Below, one piece after another: positions 26,491 through 36,127 of a stretch of DNA of 64,000 nt; the first letter of the stretch is position 1; each line of letters begins with the position of its first letter. Location of the stretch: the NCBI RefSeq assembly GCF_041438805.1, contig NZ_CP109190.1:2294001-2358000 (forward strand), given 5' to 3'. The notes under the pieces are model-generated. The model saw nothing but the letters and a program-made list of their open reading frames with translations. It was not told the origin of the DNA and ran no database searches. A program made the translations under genes and the position numbers. Origin of the DNA: Streptomyces sp. NBC_01707 (GTDB taxonomy: Bacteria; Actinomycetota; Actinomycetes; Streptomycetales; Streptomycetaceae).

Positions 26491-27996
26491 ATGTCGTCTC
26501 CGAGCAACGCGTCCTCAGCCCCCTCGCCCACCGGACTCCGCACCTGGCTGCACCGGGGCGATCTCGCCGTCTTCCGTAGCGTGGCCGGCCGGCACTGGCC
26601 GGGCGCCGGCCCCGTACTGCCACGGCTGAGCCGCAGCGCCGATCACGGGCTCCTGTGGTTCGGCGCCGCGGCGGGCATGGCCGCACTGGGCGGCAGCGCC
26701 CGGGCCCGGCGCGCCGCGCTCCGCGGGGTGGTCTCGCTGGCTGTGGCCTCGGCCGCGATCAATACCGTGGGGAAGGGTGCGGTGCGCAGGGAGCGGCCGG
26801 TACTGGACGCCGTGCCGGTGATACGGCGGCTCACGCGCCAGCCGTTCACCACCTCCTTCCCGTCCGGGCATGCCGCGTCGGCGGCGGCCTTCGCGACGGG
26901 TGTCGCCCTCGAATCGAAGGGCTGGGGTGCGGCGGTCGCCCCGCTCGCGCTGGCGGTCGCCGCCTCGCGCGTCTATACGGGGGTCCACTATCCGAGTGAT
27001 GTGGTGGCCGGTGCGGCGCTCGGCATAGGAGCCGCGTTCGCGCTGCGCGGTGTCGTACCGACGCGAGGACAGCTGCCCGCACCGGGCAGACCTCCCGCCC
27101 ATGCGCCCGCTCTGCCGGGCGGCCGGGGCCTGGTGGTCGTCGTCAACCAGGAGTCCGGCTCGGCGACGGCCACGGCCTCGCTGGTGCGCGACTCGCTGCC
27201 GCTCGCCGAGGTGGTGGAGTGCGCGCCCGGCGAGCTCTCCACCGAACTGGAGAAGGCCGCCGGACGGGGCCGCGCGCTCGGGATCTGCGGGGGCGACGGC
27301 ACGGTCAACAGCGCCGCTGCCGTCGCCGCCGCGCACCGCGTGCCGCTCGCGGTGTTCCCCGGCGGAACCCTCAACCACTTCGCCTACGACCTGGGCATCG
27401 AGACGGTGGACGACGTGTGTGCCGCGCTGGCGGCGGGCGATGCGGTACGGGTGGACCTCGGCCGCTTCCGGCCGGGGCCGGACGGGCCGACCGGCGCGCC
27501 GGGCTATTTCCTCAACGCCTTCAGCCTGGGTGCCTATCCGGAGCTGGTACGGACCCGCGAGCACTGGGCACCGCGTATCGGCGGCTGGCCGGCAGGCGTC
27601 CTGGCTGCGCTCCACGTATTGCGCGGCGATCGCCCGCTGGAGGCCGAGCTACAGGGAGAGCGACGGCCGTTGTGGCTGTTGTTCGTGGGCAACGGTCTGT
27701 TCCGGCGAGTGGGTCCGGCACCGGGCCGACGCCACAACCTCGCGGACGGACTGCTGGACGTCCGGGCGGTGCACGGCGGCCGCACACCCGGTCTTCGCCT
27801 CCTCGCGGCTGCGGTAGCGGGCCCGTTGACCCGCTCCCCCGTTCATGCGGCGGTACGGCTCCGCAGGGTGCGGATCGCCGGCCTGGCCCCGGGAACGCCC
27901 TATGCGTACGACGGCGAAGTAGCGCACAGCCAGAGGGAGTTGGTCATCGACAAGCTTCCCGAGGCGCTGACCGTCTACTGCCCGATGCCCGTGTGA
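26491..27996 (+). CDS. Bifunctional PAP2 phosphatase / diacylglycerol kinase-family protein
   Basis: The 501-residue protein joins two lipid enzymes. The N-terminal PAP2 domain has the three acid-phosphatase motifs: KGAVRRERPVLD, FPSGHAASAAAF and SRVYTGVHYPSDV. Several hydrophobic helices are present. From about residue 205 there is a DAG/sphingosine kinase-like catalytic domain with LGICGGDGTVNSAAAV and LAVFPGGTLNHFAYDLG. The pair could dephosphorylate and rephosphorylate membrane lipids or isoprenoids. This fusion is common in actinomycetes. The start is ATG 26491; AAAAGGG is 13 bases upstream, rather far. Confidence 0.85.
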   Translation: MSSPSNASSAPSPTGLRTWLHRGDLAVFRSVAGRHWPGAGPVLPRLSRSADHGLLWFGAAAGMAALGGSARARRAALRGVVSLAVASAAINTVGKGAVRRERPVLDAVPVIRRLTRQPFTTSFPSGHAASAAAFATGVALESKGWGAAVAPLALAVAASRVYTGVHYPSDVVAGAALGIGAAFALRGVVPTRGQLPAPGRPPAHAPALPGGRGLVVVVNQESGSATATASLVRDSLPLAEVVECAPGELSTELEKAAGRGRALGICGGDGTVNSAAAVAAAHRVPLAVFPGGTLNHFAYDLGIETVDDVCAALAAGDAVRVDLGRFRPGPDGPTGAPGYFLNAFSLGAYPELVRTREHWAPRIGGWPAGVLAALHVLRGDRPLEAELQGERRPLWLLFVGNGLFRRVGPAPGRRHNLADGLLDVRAVHGGRTPGLRLLAAAVAGPLTRSPVHAAVRLRRVRIAGLAPGTPYAYDGEVAHSQRELVIDKLPEALTVYCPMPV

Positions 27997-28112
27997 GTCA
28001 TCATCGTCGTCGTCCACATAACAAGACGCCAATCTCACGATCCGACATCTCGGCGTACCGTTGGTGCCACGCCCAGCGCTTCGCATCACGCTCCGAGAGA
28101 GGACGCACAGCC

Positions 28113-28922
28113 ATGCCGAAGGAGACCGCCGTCTACACCCACGGCCACCACGAGTCGGTGCTGCGCTCGCACCGCTGGCGCACCGCCGCCAACTCGGCGG
28201 CCTATCTGATCGGCGAACTCCGGCCGGGCATGGCGGTGCTGGACGTCGGCTGCGGTCCGGGCACCATCACCGCGGATCTGGCGGCGCTGGTCGCCCCCGG
28301 CCGGGTGACCGCCGTCGACACCTCCGGGGAGATCCTGGACCGGGCCGCCGAGGTCGCCGCCCGACGCGGCCTGGAAAACATCGAGTTCGCCACCGCCGAT
28401 GTGCACGACCTGGACTTCCCCGACGACTCCTTCGACATCGTGCACGCCCACCAGGTACTGCAACATGTGGGCGACCCGGTGCAGGCGCTCCGCGAGATGC
28501 GGAGGGTCTGCCGCCCCGGCGGCATCGTCGCGGCCCGCGACAGCGACTACGCGGCGATGGCCTGGTACCCCGAAGCGCCGGTCATGGACGCGTGGCTGGA
28601 GCTGTACAGGCGGGTGGCCCGCGCCAATGGCGGGGAGCCGGACGCAGGCCGGCGGCTGCTCTGCTGGGCCCGGCAGGCCGGCTTCACCGACATCACCCCG
28701 TCGGCCGCCGCCTGGTGTTTCGCCACGCCGGAGAACCGGGTCTGGTGGAGCGGGCTGTGGGCGGACCGTACGGTCGGCTCGGTGTACGCGAAGCTGGCCG
28801 TGGACGGTGGCCATGCGACCACCGCACAACTGAACGACATCGCGGCGGCCTGGCACACCTGGGGTGAGCAGGAGGACGCATGGTTCATGGTGCCGCACGG
28901 CGAAGTGCTCTGCCGCGCCTGA
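28113..28922 (+). CDS. Class I SAM-dependent methyltransferase (UbiE/MenG-like)
   Basis: The 269-residue protein has a standard Rossmann methyltransferase: AVLDVGCGPGTITADLAALV (motif I) near residue 42, VTAVDTSGEIL, ATADVHDLDFPDDSFDIVHA and MRRVCRPGGIVAARD. The N-terminal YTHGHHESVLRSHRWRTAAN is typical of actinobacterial small-molecule methyltransferases. The substrate is unknown. ATG 28113 has GAGAGAGGA nine bases upstream. It stands alone between the PAP2/DAGK gene and a VOC protein gene on the same strand. Confidence 0.88.
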   Translation: MPKETAVYTHGHHESVLRSHRWRTAANSAAYLIGELRPGMAVLDVGCGPGTITADLAALVAPGRVTAVDTSGEILDRAAEVAARRGLENIEFATADVHDLDFPDDSFDIVHAHQVLQHVGDPVQALREMRRVCRPGGIVAARDSDYAAMAWYPEAPVMDAWLELYRRVARANGGEPDAGRRLLCWARQAGFTDITPSAAAWCFATPENRVWWSGLWADRTVGSVYAKLAVDGGHATTAQLNDIAAAWHTWGEQEDAWFMVPHGEVLCRA

Positions 28923-28985
28923 CGCAGCCGGGCCGGCCACGGGAATCGATCACGGGACGCTTCGCCGCCAACTACCCTGTTCCGC

Positions 28986-29339
28986 ATGGAAATTCTGGGA
29001 ACCACGCTGCGCATCTGCGTCGACGACCTGGAGGCCGCGGTGGCCTTCTACGAGGACCTCACGGCCAGTCCGGCGCTGCGCTTCGAGCGCGGCGGTGTCT
29101 CGGTCGCCGCCATCAGCTGCTTTCTGCTGATGAGTGGCCCCGAGTCGGAACTGGAGATCCTGCGCAAGGTGACGGCGACGATCGCGGTGAAGAACGTCGA
29201 CGACGCGTACGAGTCGCTCACCCGCGTCGGCGCCCGGATACTCGCGGGCCCGGTACCGACCCCGGTCGGCCGGAACCTGATCGCGGTCCATCCGGACGGC
29301 TCGGTCTTCGAGTACGTCGATCGGAACCTGCCGGCCTGA
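28986..29339 (+). CDS. VOC-family (glyoxalase/bleomycin-resistance fold) protein
   Basis: The 117-residue protein shows the betaalphabetabetabeta repeats of the vicinal-oxygen-chelate fold: LRICVDDLEAAVAFYEDLTA, then IAVKNVDDAYESLTRVGARI and LIAVHPDGSVFEYVDRNL. The usual metal His/Glu residues are not all present, so the activity is unclear. It follows the methyltransferase by 63 bp. A strong hairpin covers its stop codon. Confidence 0.82.
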   Translation: MEILGTTLRICVDDLEAAVAFYEDLTASPALRFERGGVSVAAISCFLLMSGPESELEILRKVTATIAVKNVDDAYESLTRVGARILAGPVPTPVGRNLIAVHPDGSVFEYVDRNLPA

Positions 29340-29353
29340 TCCGGCAGGTTCCG
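29322..29353 (+). terminator. Hairpin terminator overlapping the VOC gene stop codon
   Basis: A perfect 13-bp stem (CGGAACCTGCCGG with its complement) closes a 6-nt loop that contains the TGA stop. It lies between the convergent VOC and DUF5107 genes and could stop transcription from both sides. Confidence 0.75.
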
Positions 29354-29440
29354 CAACTCCTGACGTCGCTCCCTGCCCACGCGCACCGGCACCTCACCGG
29401 CCGGTTCGCACGTGGGCCGCTCACTCCGGCGAGCGTCCGG

Positions 29441-31411
29441 TCAACTCCGCGGGCGCATCCGGTAGTTGTACGCCTCGGGCAGTGGTTCGTCGGTGAGCGC
29501 CGACCAGACCTCGTCCAGGATCTCCGCCCCCTCCCGCAGGTCCGCGACCTCGAAGCCCTCGTCGAAGACGGCACGGGCGGCCCCACGGTCGCCCTCGGCA
29601 AGCAGGAGCCGGGCCTCCAGCAGGCGGAACCGGCCGCGCTGCCGGATCGCCGGGCGCAGCCCGTCCCAGACCGTTCGGGCCTCGTCGGTCCGCCCGGCCG
29701 CCAGCAACGCCTCTATCGCCTCATGGCCAAGGGCCGTGGTGGCGGCGGTCCACGCCTCGCCGTCGTCCCGGCGTTCCGCGCAGAGGTCCTCGAACGCCTC
29801 GGCGTAGTGGTCGGCGGCCCTGTTCCGCTGGCCGCCCTCCTGGGCGGCGACCGCCAGACAGCGCAGCAGCGGCCAGCGGGACGGGGCAAGGGCCAGACCG
29901 CGCTCCCAGCTGCGGACCGCCTGGGCGCGGTCACCGGCGTGCCACTGGGCGACGCCGAGGTGGTACTCGGTGAGAGGTTCGGCGGATGCCGTCTCCAGCA
30001 TGTCGCGCCAGTGCGCGGAGACGAGCGAGGGTCCGGGCGGCGTCACGCGGCGCGGCTCGGGGAAGGCGCCCTGGTCGAGCAGGTGCAGCCAGGGTGCCTG
30101 CTGTTCACCGAGGGTGGACTCGGCGAACGGTGTGCCCGGGAGCCGGTACTTGCCGCGCCGGACTTCGAGGGCGCCCCAGCCGGAGCCGGTGGCGAGGGAC
30201 TCGCCGGGCTCGGTGTCCGCGTGCGGGCGCCAGACCGCGTACGCGGCGTCGACGTCGGCGCGCGGCAGGGCTTCGGCGAGGCGCTGCTCGGTCTCGGCGC
30301 GGGCCGCGGCCCAGTCGTCGCCGTGCACGACGCCCGGGTCGGCGGTCAGCGGTCCGTACGACTCCAGCCAGCTGAACTCGGCGCCCGGTTCTAGCGGGAT
30401 GTGCTCCAACTGGGTACGGGCGAGTCCGGCCTGGATCTCCGCGTAGCCGACGGTGCCGGGTTCGGTGAGCCACTGCTGCCACCGTCGCCCGCCGGGCCCG
30501 CTCCCCCAGAGGAAGAGCTTGCGGCCGCGCAGCGTGTCGGTGGAGGTCTGGACGAGTCCGTGACCGTCCTCGTCGAGGGAGGCGATCCAGCGGCGGGTGC
30601 CGTCGGGCACCTCGTAGAAGTAGTCGGCGGGGAAGTCGCTGCGCAGCGGGTACGTACGGTCGACGGAGCCGGTCTCCGGCACGGGCACCCGGGTGAGGGT
30701 CCGCTCGTAGCCGAAGTGCCAGGCCTCGTCGGCCGGGGCGAGGACCCGTGACCGCGCGCCCTCGGGGACGGCGATGTTGGACCACCAGTAGACGGGCGCG
30801 GTGTGCTCGTGCGGATTGCGTATCCGTACCCCGACGTGGAGGAAGTCGGAGTCCTCCGGCAGCCACAGGTCCACCTGGAACGGCAGGTCGCGCAGCCGCT
30901 CCCACTCCCAGAGACGGACCATTTCACCGCCGTCGGGCGCGGTGACGCGGGCGGCGTGCACCGGGGCGCAGGACAGCGTGGTGTGGCCGGTCGCGCCGAT
31001 GTTCCACTCGATGCCGCCGGAGAACCAGGCGCCGTTGAGGGCGAAGTCGGCAGGCTGCAGGACGGGGTTGGTGTAGAGCAGCTCCCGGCCGGTCGGCTTG
31101 TGGTGAAGGGAGTGGATCCGGCCGCCGAGCCCGGGCAGGACGGTGGCCCGGAGCCGGTCGTTCTCGATGACGATCGCGTCCAGACCGGTGGGGGTCCGCT
31201 CGCGCCCGTACCCGTCGAGAATGCGCACAGGCAGGACGGTGGTCAGCGGCTCGTAGCCGATCTGCCGCGCCATGTCACGCGGCAGCCCGGCCCGGTCACG
31301 GTCGTCGACGACATGCATCTCGTCGAGCGGCCGCAGCGCGGGCAGCGGGTTCTCCGGGCCCAGCGGTGCGGCGGGCAGAGTCAGTACGGCACGTCGTACG
31401 GTCGTGGCCAA
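29441..31411 (-). CDS. DUF5107 domain protein with C-terminal TPR region
   Basis: The 656-residue protein has an N-terminal galactose-mutarotase-like DUF5107 domain: YEPLTTVLPVRILDGYGRER, LRATVLPGLGGRIHSLHHKP, NGAWFSGGIEWNIGATGH and VYWWSNIAVPEGA. From about residue 470 it has tetratricopeptide-like helices (EYHLGVAQWHAGDRAQAVRS, HYAEAFEDLCAERR). Such proteins are often found with carbohydrate catabolic genes and probably bind glycans, but no reaction is established. I place the start at TTG 31411 with GAGG five bases upstream, which fits the family N-terminus. It has no signal peptide. Confidence 0.8.
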   Translation of the reverse strand: MATTVRRAVLTLPAAPLGPENPLPALRPLDEMHVVDDRDRAGLPRDMARQIGYEPLTTVLPVRILDGYGRERTPTGLDAIVIENDRLRATVLPGLGGRIHSLHHKPTGRELLYTNPVLQPADFALNGAWFSGGIEWNIGATGHTTLSCAPVHAARVTAPDGGEMVRLWEWERLRDLPFQVDLWLPEDSDFLHVGVRIRNPHEHTAPVYWWSNIAVPEGARSRVLAPADEAWHFGYERTLTRVPVPETGSVDRTYPLRSDFPADYFYEVPDGTRRWIASLDEDGHGLVQTSTDTLRGRKLFLWGSGPGGRRWQQWLTEPGTVGYAEIQAGLARTQLEHIPLEPGAEFSWLESYGPLTADPGVVHGDDWAAARAETEQRLAEALPRADVDAAYAVWRPHADTEPGESLATGSGWGALEVRRGKYRLPGTPFAESTLGEQQAPWLHLLDQGAFPEPRRVTPPGPSLVSAHWRDMLETASAEPLTEYHLGVAQWHAGDRAQAVRSWERGLALAPSRWPLLRCLAVAAQEGGQRNRAADHYAEAFEDLCAERRDDGEAWTAATTALGHEAIEALLAAGRTDEARTVWDGLRPAIRQRGRFRLLEARLLLAEGDRGAARAVFDEGFEVADLREGAEILDEVWSALTDEPLPEAYNYRMRPRS

Positions 31412-31624
31412 AGCAACCTCGCTCCCTCGCGCGGGCCGCCGCAGGTCCGGGCGCCCCCGATGACCATGGAACACTCTCGAAGCCGCCCCGACCAGGGGCG
31501 TCGCCGTCAGACTTCGGCAAAGGCCGCCACCGGCGTCGACGGCGGCAATATTCCGCGTGCGTCCCGTCCTCGCCGTCGTAGCCTTGCTCCCCAACGGTTC
31601 ATGCGACAGAGGCGGCAGAACGGG

Positions 31625-31960
31625 ATGAGCACCCAGCACACCTACCGAGTGATCGTGCGCGGCACCTGGGAGGGCCTCACGGACGAGGCCCGCGCCCGTC
31701 TGCTGGCCGAGGTGGAGCAGCACGGCCTGGAGGCCATGCAGTTCACCGAGGAGGGTTCGCTCACCTACGACACGGTGCTCAAGCACTTCAGCTTCCGGTA
31801 CGTGGTCGTGTCGGACGCCGAGGACGGCGAAGAGATGGCATCCGCGATCGCCGAGGACCGGGCGGAAACGACGCTGAAGGAGCACGGGTACGGCCACGGG
31901 CGCCTGCGTTCCACCGCGACGGACATGGACACAATGAAAATCAACTACAAGGGGCGCTGA
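31625..31960 (+). CDS. DUF6204-like small protein
   Basis: The 111-residue protein reads HTYRVIVRGTWEGLTDEARA, EEGSLTYDTVLKHFSFRYVV, and ends in TMKINYKGR. I recognise this as the actinobacterial DUF6204 type, a small alpha/beta protein without assigned function. ATG 31625 is preceded by GGCAGAACGGG. It is divergent from the DUF5107 gene over 213 bp and may be co-transcribed with the broken gene that starts 40 bp after it. Confidence 0.7.
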   Translation: MSTQHTYRVIVRGTWEGLTDEARARLLAEVEQHGLEAMQFTEEGSLTYDTVLKHFSFRYVVVSDAEDGEEMASAIAEDRAETTLKEHGYGHGRLRSTATDMDTMKINYKGR

Positions 31961-32000
31961 GCGGCGGCTCGCGGCGCGACACCACACCGAGGGTCGCAGC

Positions 32001-32550
32001 ATGAGTTCCTCCGACGCACACGTCATTGTCCGTGGACAGGCACAGGCAGTTCTGATCAAGGTGTGGCTGTTGCGGGACTACGGCGAGCGCATTGCCTCCG
32101 ATCCCTCGTTCACCAGGGTCTTTGACGGGGCGCTCCACCTGGCGGACAGGCGCTTCGCCATCGGTGAGGTGTTGGGAGGGAGCCGGTTCGTCACGTACAT
32201 CGGGGGGATCGCAACGGTGGCGAGTGCGGGTCGCATCGGACGATCCGAAGGTGTATGTGCGTGCTGGGGCCCAGCAGCGGAGAGTCGTGACGTCCCGCGC
32301 CTTGTGGATCGGGTGGCCCCAGCCCCTCGGCGAGGGTCCGTCCGCCGGCGGGGCGCTCACTGTCGTCATGTGCGACGTCGTGACCAGGGGTCCGACAATC
32401 GGTTGCCGCGCGGAAGGTGAGCGGACGCGTTACCGGGCAAGGTGCGGTGGGTGGTACGTCGAGAGGAGTGCCGAAGGAGATTCGGTCCCGCGACGTTCAC
32501 GCCCCGGACATCGGCGACGGCCGGTCAGCCCGCACGAGCCCGCAGCCTGA
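32001..32550 (+). pseudogene. Probable frameshifted hypothetical gene
   Basis: ATG 32001 has GAGGG seven bases upstream. The first 70 or so codons (MSSSDAHVIVRGQAQAVLIK..., ALHLADRRFAIGEVLGG, FVTYIGGIATV) have good Streptomyces codon bias. After about 32215 this frame turns Arg-rich and incoherent. The next frame reads VRVASDDPKVYVRAGAQQRR and GGALTVVMCDVVTRGPTIG with coding-like third positions to a stop at 32550. A single-base change near 32215 would join them. The family is not recognised. It lies at the left edge of the decayed region. Confidence 0.4.
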
Positions 32551-33033
32551 CACCACGTCGGCGGCACTCGGCGCACGCCTTCCCACGACCCGCACGCGCC
32601 CGCCGGTACGACACGGCCGTCGTCGAGCCTCTCGGTCTCGACGTAGGTGACATCGTCTTTGGTGAACACCCGTTTCGAGGGCGTGGTCGCGAAACTCATC
32701 GACAAGGCTGGACAGTCCGCTTCACCGACAGCAGCTCTGTCAACAGGTCGGTCATGCCTGACATCAGCAGCTGACACCGACAGAGGCGGACAGCGCCGGA
32801 CCAGGCTGAATCTCAGCGAGCCAAGAACGAAGGCGTCTCAGGCCGAACCACTGGTGCCGGACTGTCCGCGATTGACCCGATGAGGATGAGGCCACACATT
32901 CACGTCGTGCTGTCGGCGGTGATGAGCGGGTGGGCTACCCTCACGGGCGCTCGACACGACCCTGCCGTGACGTGACCGGTGTGGGCGGCGAGAGGATCTG
33001 GACACCACAGCGACGGAGACGAGGAAGAGCCCC
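32551..33033. other. Gap without a recognisable gene
   Basis: About 480 bp with no frame that shows coding bias over a useful length. A minus-strand open frame (32777-32430) includes a stretch around MSFATTPSKRVFTKDDVTYV that could be a gene fragment, but its remainder is low quality. No repeat or RNA structure stands out. Confidence 0.4.
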
Positions 33034-33306
33034 GTGAACAGACAGGTCCCGCGCACCGCCACGGCCTTGTATGCGACAGCCGCAACCTGCGCCGCCATAG
33101 GCGCTCTACTGTGGGTGCGCAGCCGTACCGCACCCAGGTTCTCCGTCCTCCTTTACGGATCCTCCCCGGACACCGACAGCTACAGCCACTCGGCGTGGCG
33201 GGTGTGGTCACCGGTGGTGCCCGAAGAACGCCTTGGCCTGTATCTCCTTGCGGCGGCGCTGGTACTGGCTACGACAGCGCGCCTGGTCTCCATCTGGCGC
33301 GACTGA
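33034..33306 (+). CDS. Small hypothetical membrane protein (two TM)
   Basis: The predicted 90-residue protein has two hydrophobic stretches, ALYATAATCAAIGALLWV near residue 11 and LGLYLLAAALVLATTARLVS near residue 68. They flank a polar loop containing SPDTDSYSHSAWRVW. GTG 33034 has GAGGAAGAG a few bases upstream. No family is recognised. It is isolated in the accessory region. Confidence 0.6.
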   Translation: MNRQVPRTATALYATAATCAAIGALLWVRSRTAPRFSVLLYGSSPDTDSYSHSAWRVWSPVVPEERLGLYLLAAALVLATTARLVSIWRD

Positions 33307-33560
33307 ACCGCGCCGGTGCGACGTTCCCGCATCGGCCTGTTGGGCTCTGGCCGTACAACAGCGAAGTACAGCAACCGCCGTCCACGCCCACCGACCAAAT
33401 CGCCTCCGCAGCAAGCCGAAGCCGCCGCGGGGCGGCCACCGTAGTCGATGACGGCAGCCCCTGCACCCTCGGTCCACCCGTCGCCCAAGCCCCTCAAACG
33501 GGCCAGCGCACCCCACCCACCCGGCGGTAGCATGCGGCCCGAACCAGGAAGGCGGGGCCG

Positions 33561-33839
33561 ATGGGCTTCGACGCAAAACGATCAGCACGCATCGCAGCCA
33601 TGCAGGAAACGGCCCGGCCCATCTGGGAGACAACCGGCGACACGGACGCACTCCAGCAGTTCCTCAAAGACAACGGGTGCCACGGCGTGGAAGCCGTGTT
33701 CGTGACCATGCACCTGTTGAACTGCGATCTTGCCGAAGCTCAGCAAGCCTTCTTCAATGCCCCATGCCGCGACGCCGAACGCCGGTTCCACAACCACGTC
33801 ATGGACCTGCTCACCGAGGCCGCAGACACCGAAGGCTGA
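33561..33839 (+). CDS. Small hypothetical cytosolic protein
   Basis: The 92-residue protein is helical with a conserved look: ARIAAMQETARPIWETTGDT, LQQFLKDNGCHGVEAVFVTM, LNCDLAEAQQAFFNAPCRDA. ATG 33561 has GGAAGG eight bases upstream. Its neighbours are another small orphan gene and a methyltransferase on the other strand. Function is not recognised. Confidence 0.6.
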   Translation: MGFDAKRSARIAAMQETARPIWETTGDTDALQQFLKDNGCHGVEAVFVTMHLLNCDLAEAQQAFFNAPCRDAERRFHNHVMDLLTEAADTEG

Positions 33840-34061
33840 CCAGACCCAGAGCCGGCTGAGCTCCTTGACGCAGCCATCGAGACTCCGCCGATCTACGTGT
33901 TTGCGTGACCTCGCGGGATGAGCTGGACTTGCACACCGCCGGCCAACGCGCGGACTGTACCTGGATCAAGGCTGTTCCGGAGAAGATTCGCGTTCCCGGC
34001 CCCGGCCTGGGGAGTGTCTTCAAAGTCCCGTCTGCCCGGTGCTGTGTGATGCACATGCTCC

Positions 34062-34826
34062 CTAGGGCATTCCGGGAGGGACAGGCTCCGCGGTACCGCG
34101 CCGCGCCACGAACACGAACTCCCTGCCCGGCCGGTCGGGTGCGTCGCGTACGTCCTCGACGACGAAGCCGTGCTCGTGCAAGTCCCGCTCGATCTCCGTA
34201 CGTTCGCGGAAGCGCAGTGTCGACTCCGAGGTCAGTACGTCCCCGTCCGCAGCGAACACGTGCGTACCCCGGAAACTCACCAGCGGCAGGCTCACATCCG
34301 TCAGCTCGGCCCAGGTCTCGACATGGCCGACGCCCGGGATGTCCGTCATGCGGTACGTGGTCTCGCGCGTCCACTCCGCCCACTCCTCCCACACGCGCTG
34401 CGCCGGATCGCGCGTCTCGAAGACAAGCAGCCCGCCGGGCCGCAGCGCCTCGTACGCGCCGCGCAGCGTCGTACGCCACGCCTGCGGATCGGCGATCGCC
34501 TGAGCGACGTTCCCGGTCATCGTCACCAGGTCGATCTGCATGGGCGGCAGGTCCCCCGCGTCGCCGTCAAGCCAGCGCACCCGCTCCGCGCCCGGCTTGC
34601 CACGCGCGACGTCGACGGACGCCCGCGCGGGATCGATCCCGGTGACCGTAATCCCGCGCTCGGCAAGCAGCAGTGCGAACACGCCCGTACCGCACCCGAT
34701 GTCCAGCACGGACCGCGCCCCGAACTCCTCCGCCATCGCGAGATACGCGTCGAGATCGCTGCGGTCCCGATCGAGTGGGTCGTAGATGGCTGCGAGGCGC
34801 GGATGCCCGAAAGTTGCGTCAACCAT
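34062..34826 (-). CDS. Class I SAM-dependent methyltransferase
   Basis: The 254-residue protein begins MVDATFGHPRLAAIYDPLDR, followed by motif I SVLDIGCGTGVFALLLAERG near residue 39, then TGIDPARASVDVARGKPGA and LRPGGLLVFETRDPAQRVWE. It is typical of Streptomyces small-molecule methyltransferases in the Methyltransf_25 group; the substrate is unknown. It stands alone, flanked on its upstream side by an IS remnant on the other strand. Confidence 0.87.
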   Translation of the reverse strand: MVDATFGHPRLAAIYDPLDRDRSDLDAYLAMAEEFGARSVLDIGCGTGVFALLLAERGITVTGIDPARASVDVARGKPGAERVRWLDGDAGDLPPMQIDLVTMTGNVAQAIADPQAWRTTLRGAYEALRPGGLLVFETRDPAQRVWEEWAEWTRETTYRMTDIPGVGHVETWAELTDVSLPLVSFRGTHVFAADGDVLTSESTLRFRERTEIERDLHEHGFVVEDVRDAPDRPGREFVFVARRGTAEPVPPGMP

Positions 34827-34917
34827 GGAGGCGAACGTATGGGGCCCCGAGCCCGCGCGGCCACTGGTTTTTCGGGTTACGGCGCCAAGCGGGCGCGGCG
34901 AAGTTCACGGGAGCAGG

Positions 34918-35097
34918 GGCGGACGGCCCGCCGGCTTCGACGAGACGATCTACAAACGCAGGAACGAAGTGGAGCGGACGATCGACGCGTTGAAGAACTT
35001 CCGGGCCGTGACCACACGTTTCGACAAACGCGCCTACGTCTTCCACGGGCCCGTCACCCTCGCCTCGATCCGGCTCTGGCTCTGGCTCCGCCCATGA
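34918..35097 (+). pseudogene. IS5-like transposase, C-terminal remnant
   Basis: The last 60 codons (GGRPAGFDETIYKRRNEVER, TIDALKNFRAVTTRFDKRAY, HGPVTLASIRLWL) match the C-terminus of IS5-family DDE transposases, including the YKRRNxVER catalytic-Glu region. Upstream the frame has no transposase similarity, so the element is truncated at its 5' side and cannot move. Confidence 0.8.
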
Positions 35098-35161
35098 TCA
35101 GCTGGGCAGGACCCAGGCCTGCCCGGCGAAGGGATGCCTTCACGTCTCGGCGCGGCGGAAC

Positions 35162-35902
35162 TTACGGTTTGTGGGTTACCCAGAGCAGTTCCGCCGGCCA
35201 GCGGTGTGCCCAGTCGGGTGGGTCGGTTTCGTTGTAGCCGTTGGATGTTCCGAGTTCGGGCCGCGGCTCGATGAGGTCGTCGATGATGAGACCCGCGCCG
35301 CGCAGGACCTTGACCCAGTCGCCGTAGGTGAGCTGATAGCTGGTCGCGCCGTCGTCTTCGGCGATGGTGTTCAGCCCGAAGTAGTCCTGCTGCAGCGTCG
35401 TCGTCACGCGGCTGGCGGCTTCGTCGTAGCAAGCTTCGAACCATGGGCTGGCGACGTTGAACACCAGGCGCCCGCCTCGCCCCAAGACGCGTGCGGCCTC
35501 CGGGACGGCCAGGTGCGGGGGCGCCCAGCTGAGCCCACCGAAGTCGCAGAACACCAGGTCGAAGCTGCCGGCGGCGAAGGGGAGTTGTTCGGCGGCGCCT
35601 TGCACCAGCGGGTAGCGGGCCGCTCCCATCGCGCGGGCCGCTGCGGCGAGTTGGGCTTCGGACAGATCGAGCCCGACCACGTTGGCGCCCTCGGCAGCGA
35701 GCGCTCTGGACCACTGGCCGGCGCCACAGCCGAGTTCGAGGACGCGCTTGCCGGTGACATCGCCCAGGGCGTGCAGGTGCGCGTCGGGGATGGAGTACAT
35801 GCCCCACAGCCGGGGTGTGGCGCCGATTTGCGGGTCGTGCCTGTGCTGGTAGGCGCTGCTGATCTGGTTCCAGAGCCGCCGGTTGGCGGGGATGCTGTCC
35901 AC
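35162..35902 (-). CDS. Class I SAM-dependent methyltransferase
   Basis: The 246-residue protein starts VDSIPANRRLWNQISSAYQH and has motif I VLELGCGAGQWSRALAAEGA near residue 55, VVGLDLSEAQL, EQLPFAAGSFDLVFCDFGGL and AARVLGRGGRLVFNVASPWF. I chose GTG 35902 because GGTGGAG lies seven bases upstream; a GTG 13 codons earlier lacks one. This is a common actinomycete methyltransferase type with unknown substrate. It sits between an IS5 remnant and a frameshifted small gene. Confidence 0.87.
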   Translation of the reverse strand: MDSIPANRRLWNQISSAYQHRHDPQIGATPRLWGMYSIPDAHLHALGDVTGKRVLELGCGAGQWSRALAAEGANVVGLDLSEAQLAAAARAMGAARYPLVQGAAEQLPFAAGSFDLVFCDFGGLSWAPPHLAVPEAARVLGRGGRLVFNVASPWFEACYDEAASRVTTTLQQDYFGLNTIAEDDGATSYQLTYGDWVKVLRGAGLIIDDLIEPRPELGTSNGYNETDPPDWAHRWPAELLWVTHKP

Positions 35903-36127
35903 GTGCCGACTCCACCACTGCCTGCCGGGGGCGGTCAACACGATTAGGGCACTGGTCGGCCCTCGCCTCGCCCCATGATCCGCCGGACGGGCTAGGCGTC
36001 ATGACCGCCGTAGCGCGACCTGTGCCAGGCCACCCGCTCGGCACTGATCGATGACGAGACCGCGTACACGTCACCGATACGTGCACTGCCACGCCGACGC
36101 GCCTCCCTCTCAGGAGAACCGCACACC

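Noticed and set aside
32430..32777. Minus-strand open frame with MSFATTPSKRVFTKDDVTYV
   Set aside because: Only about 40 residues look protein-like. There is no convincing start, ribosome binding site or family, so it is described only as part of a gap.
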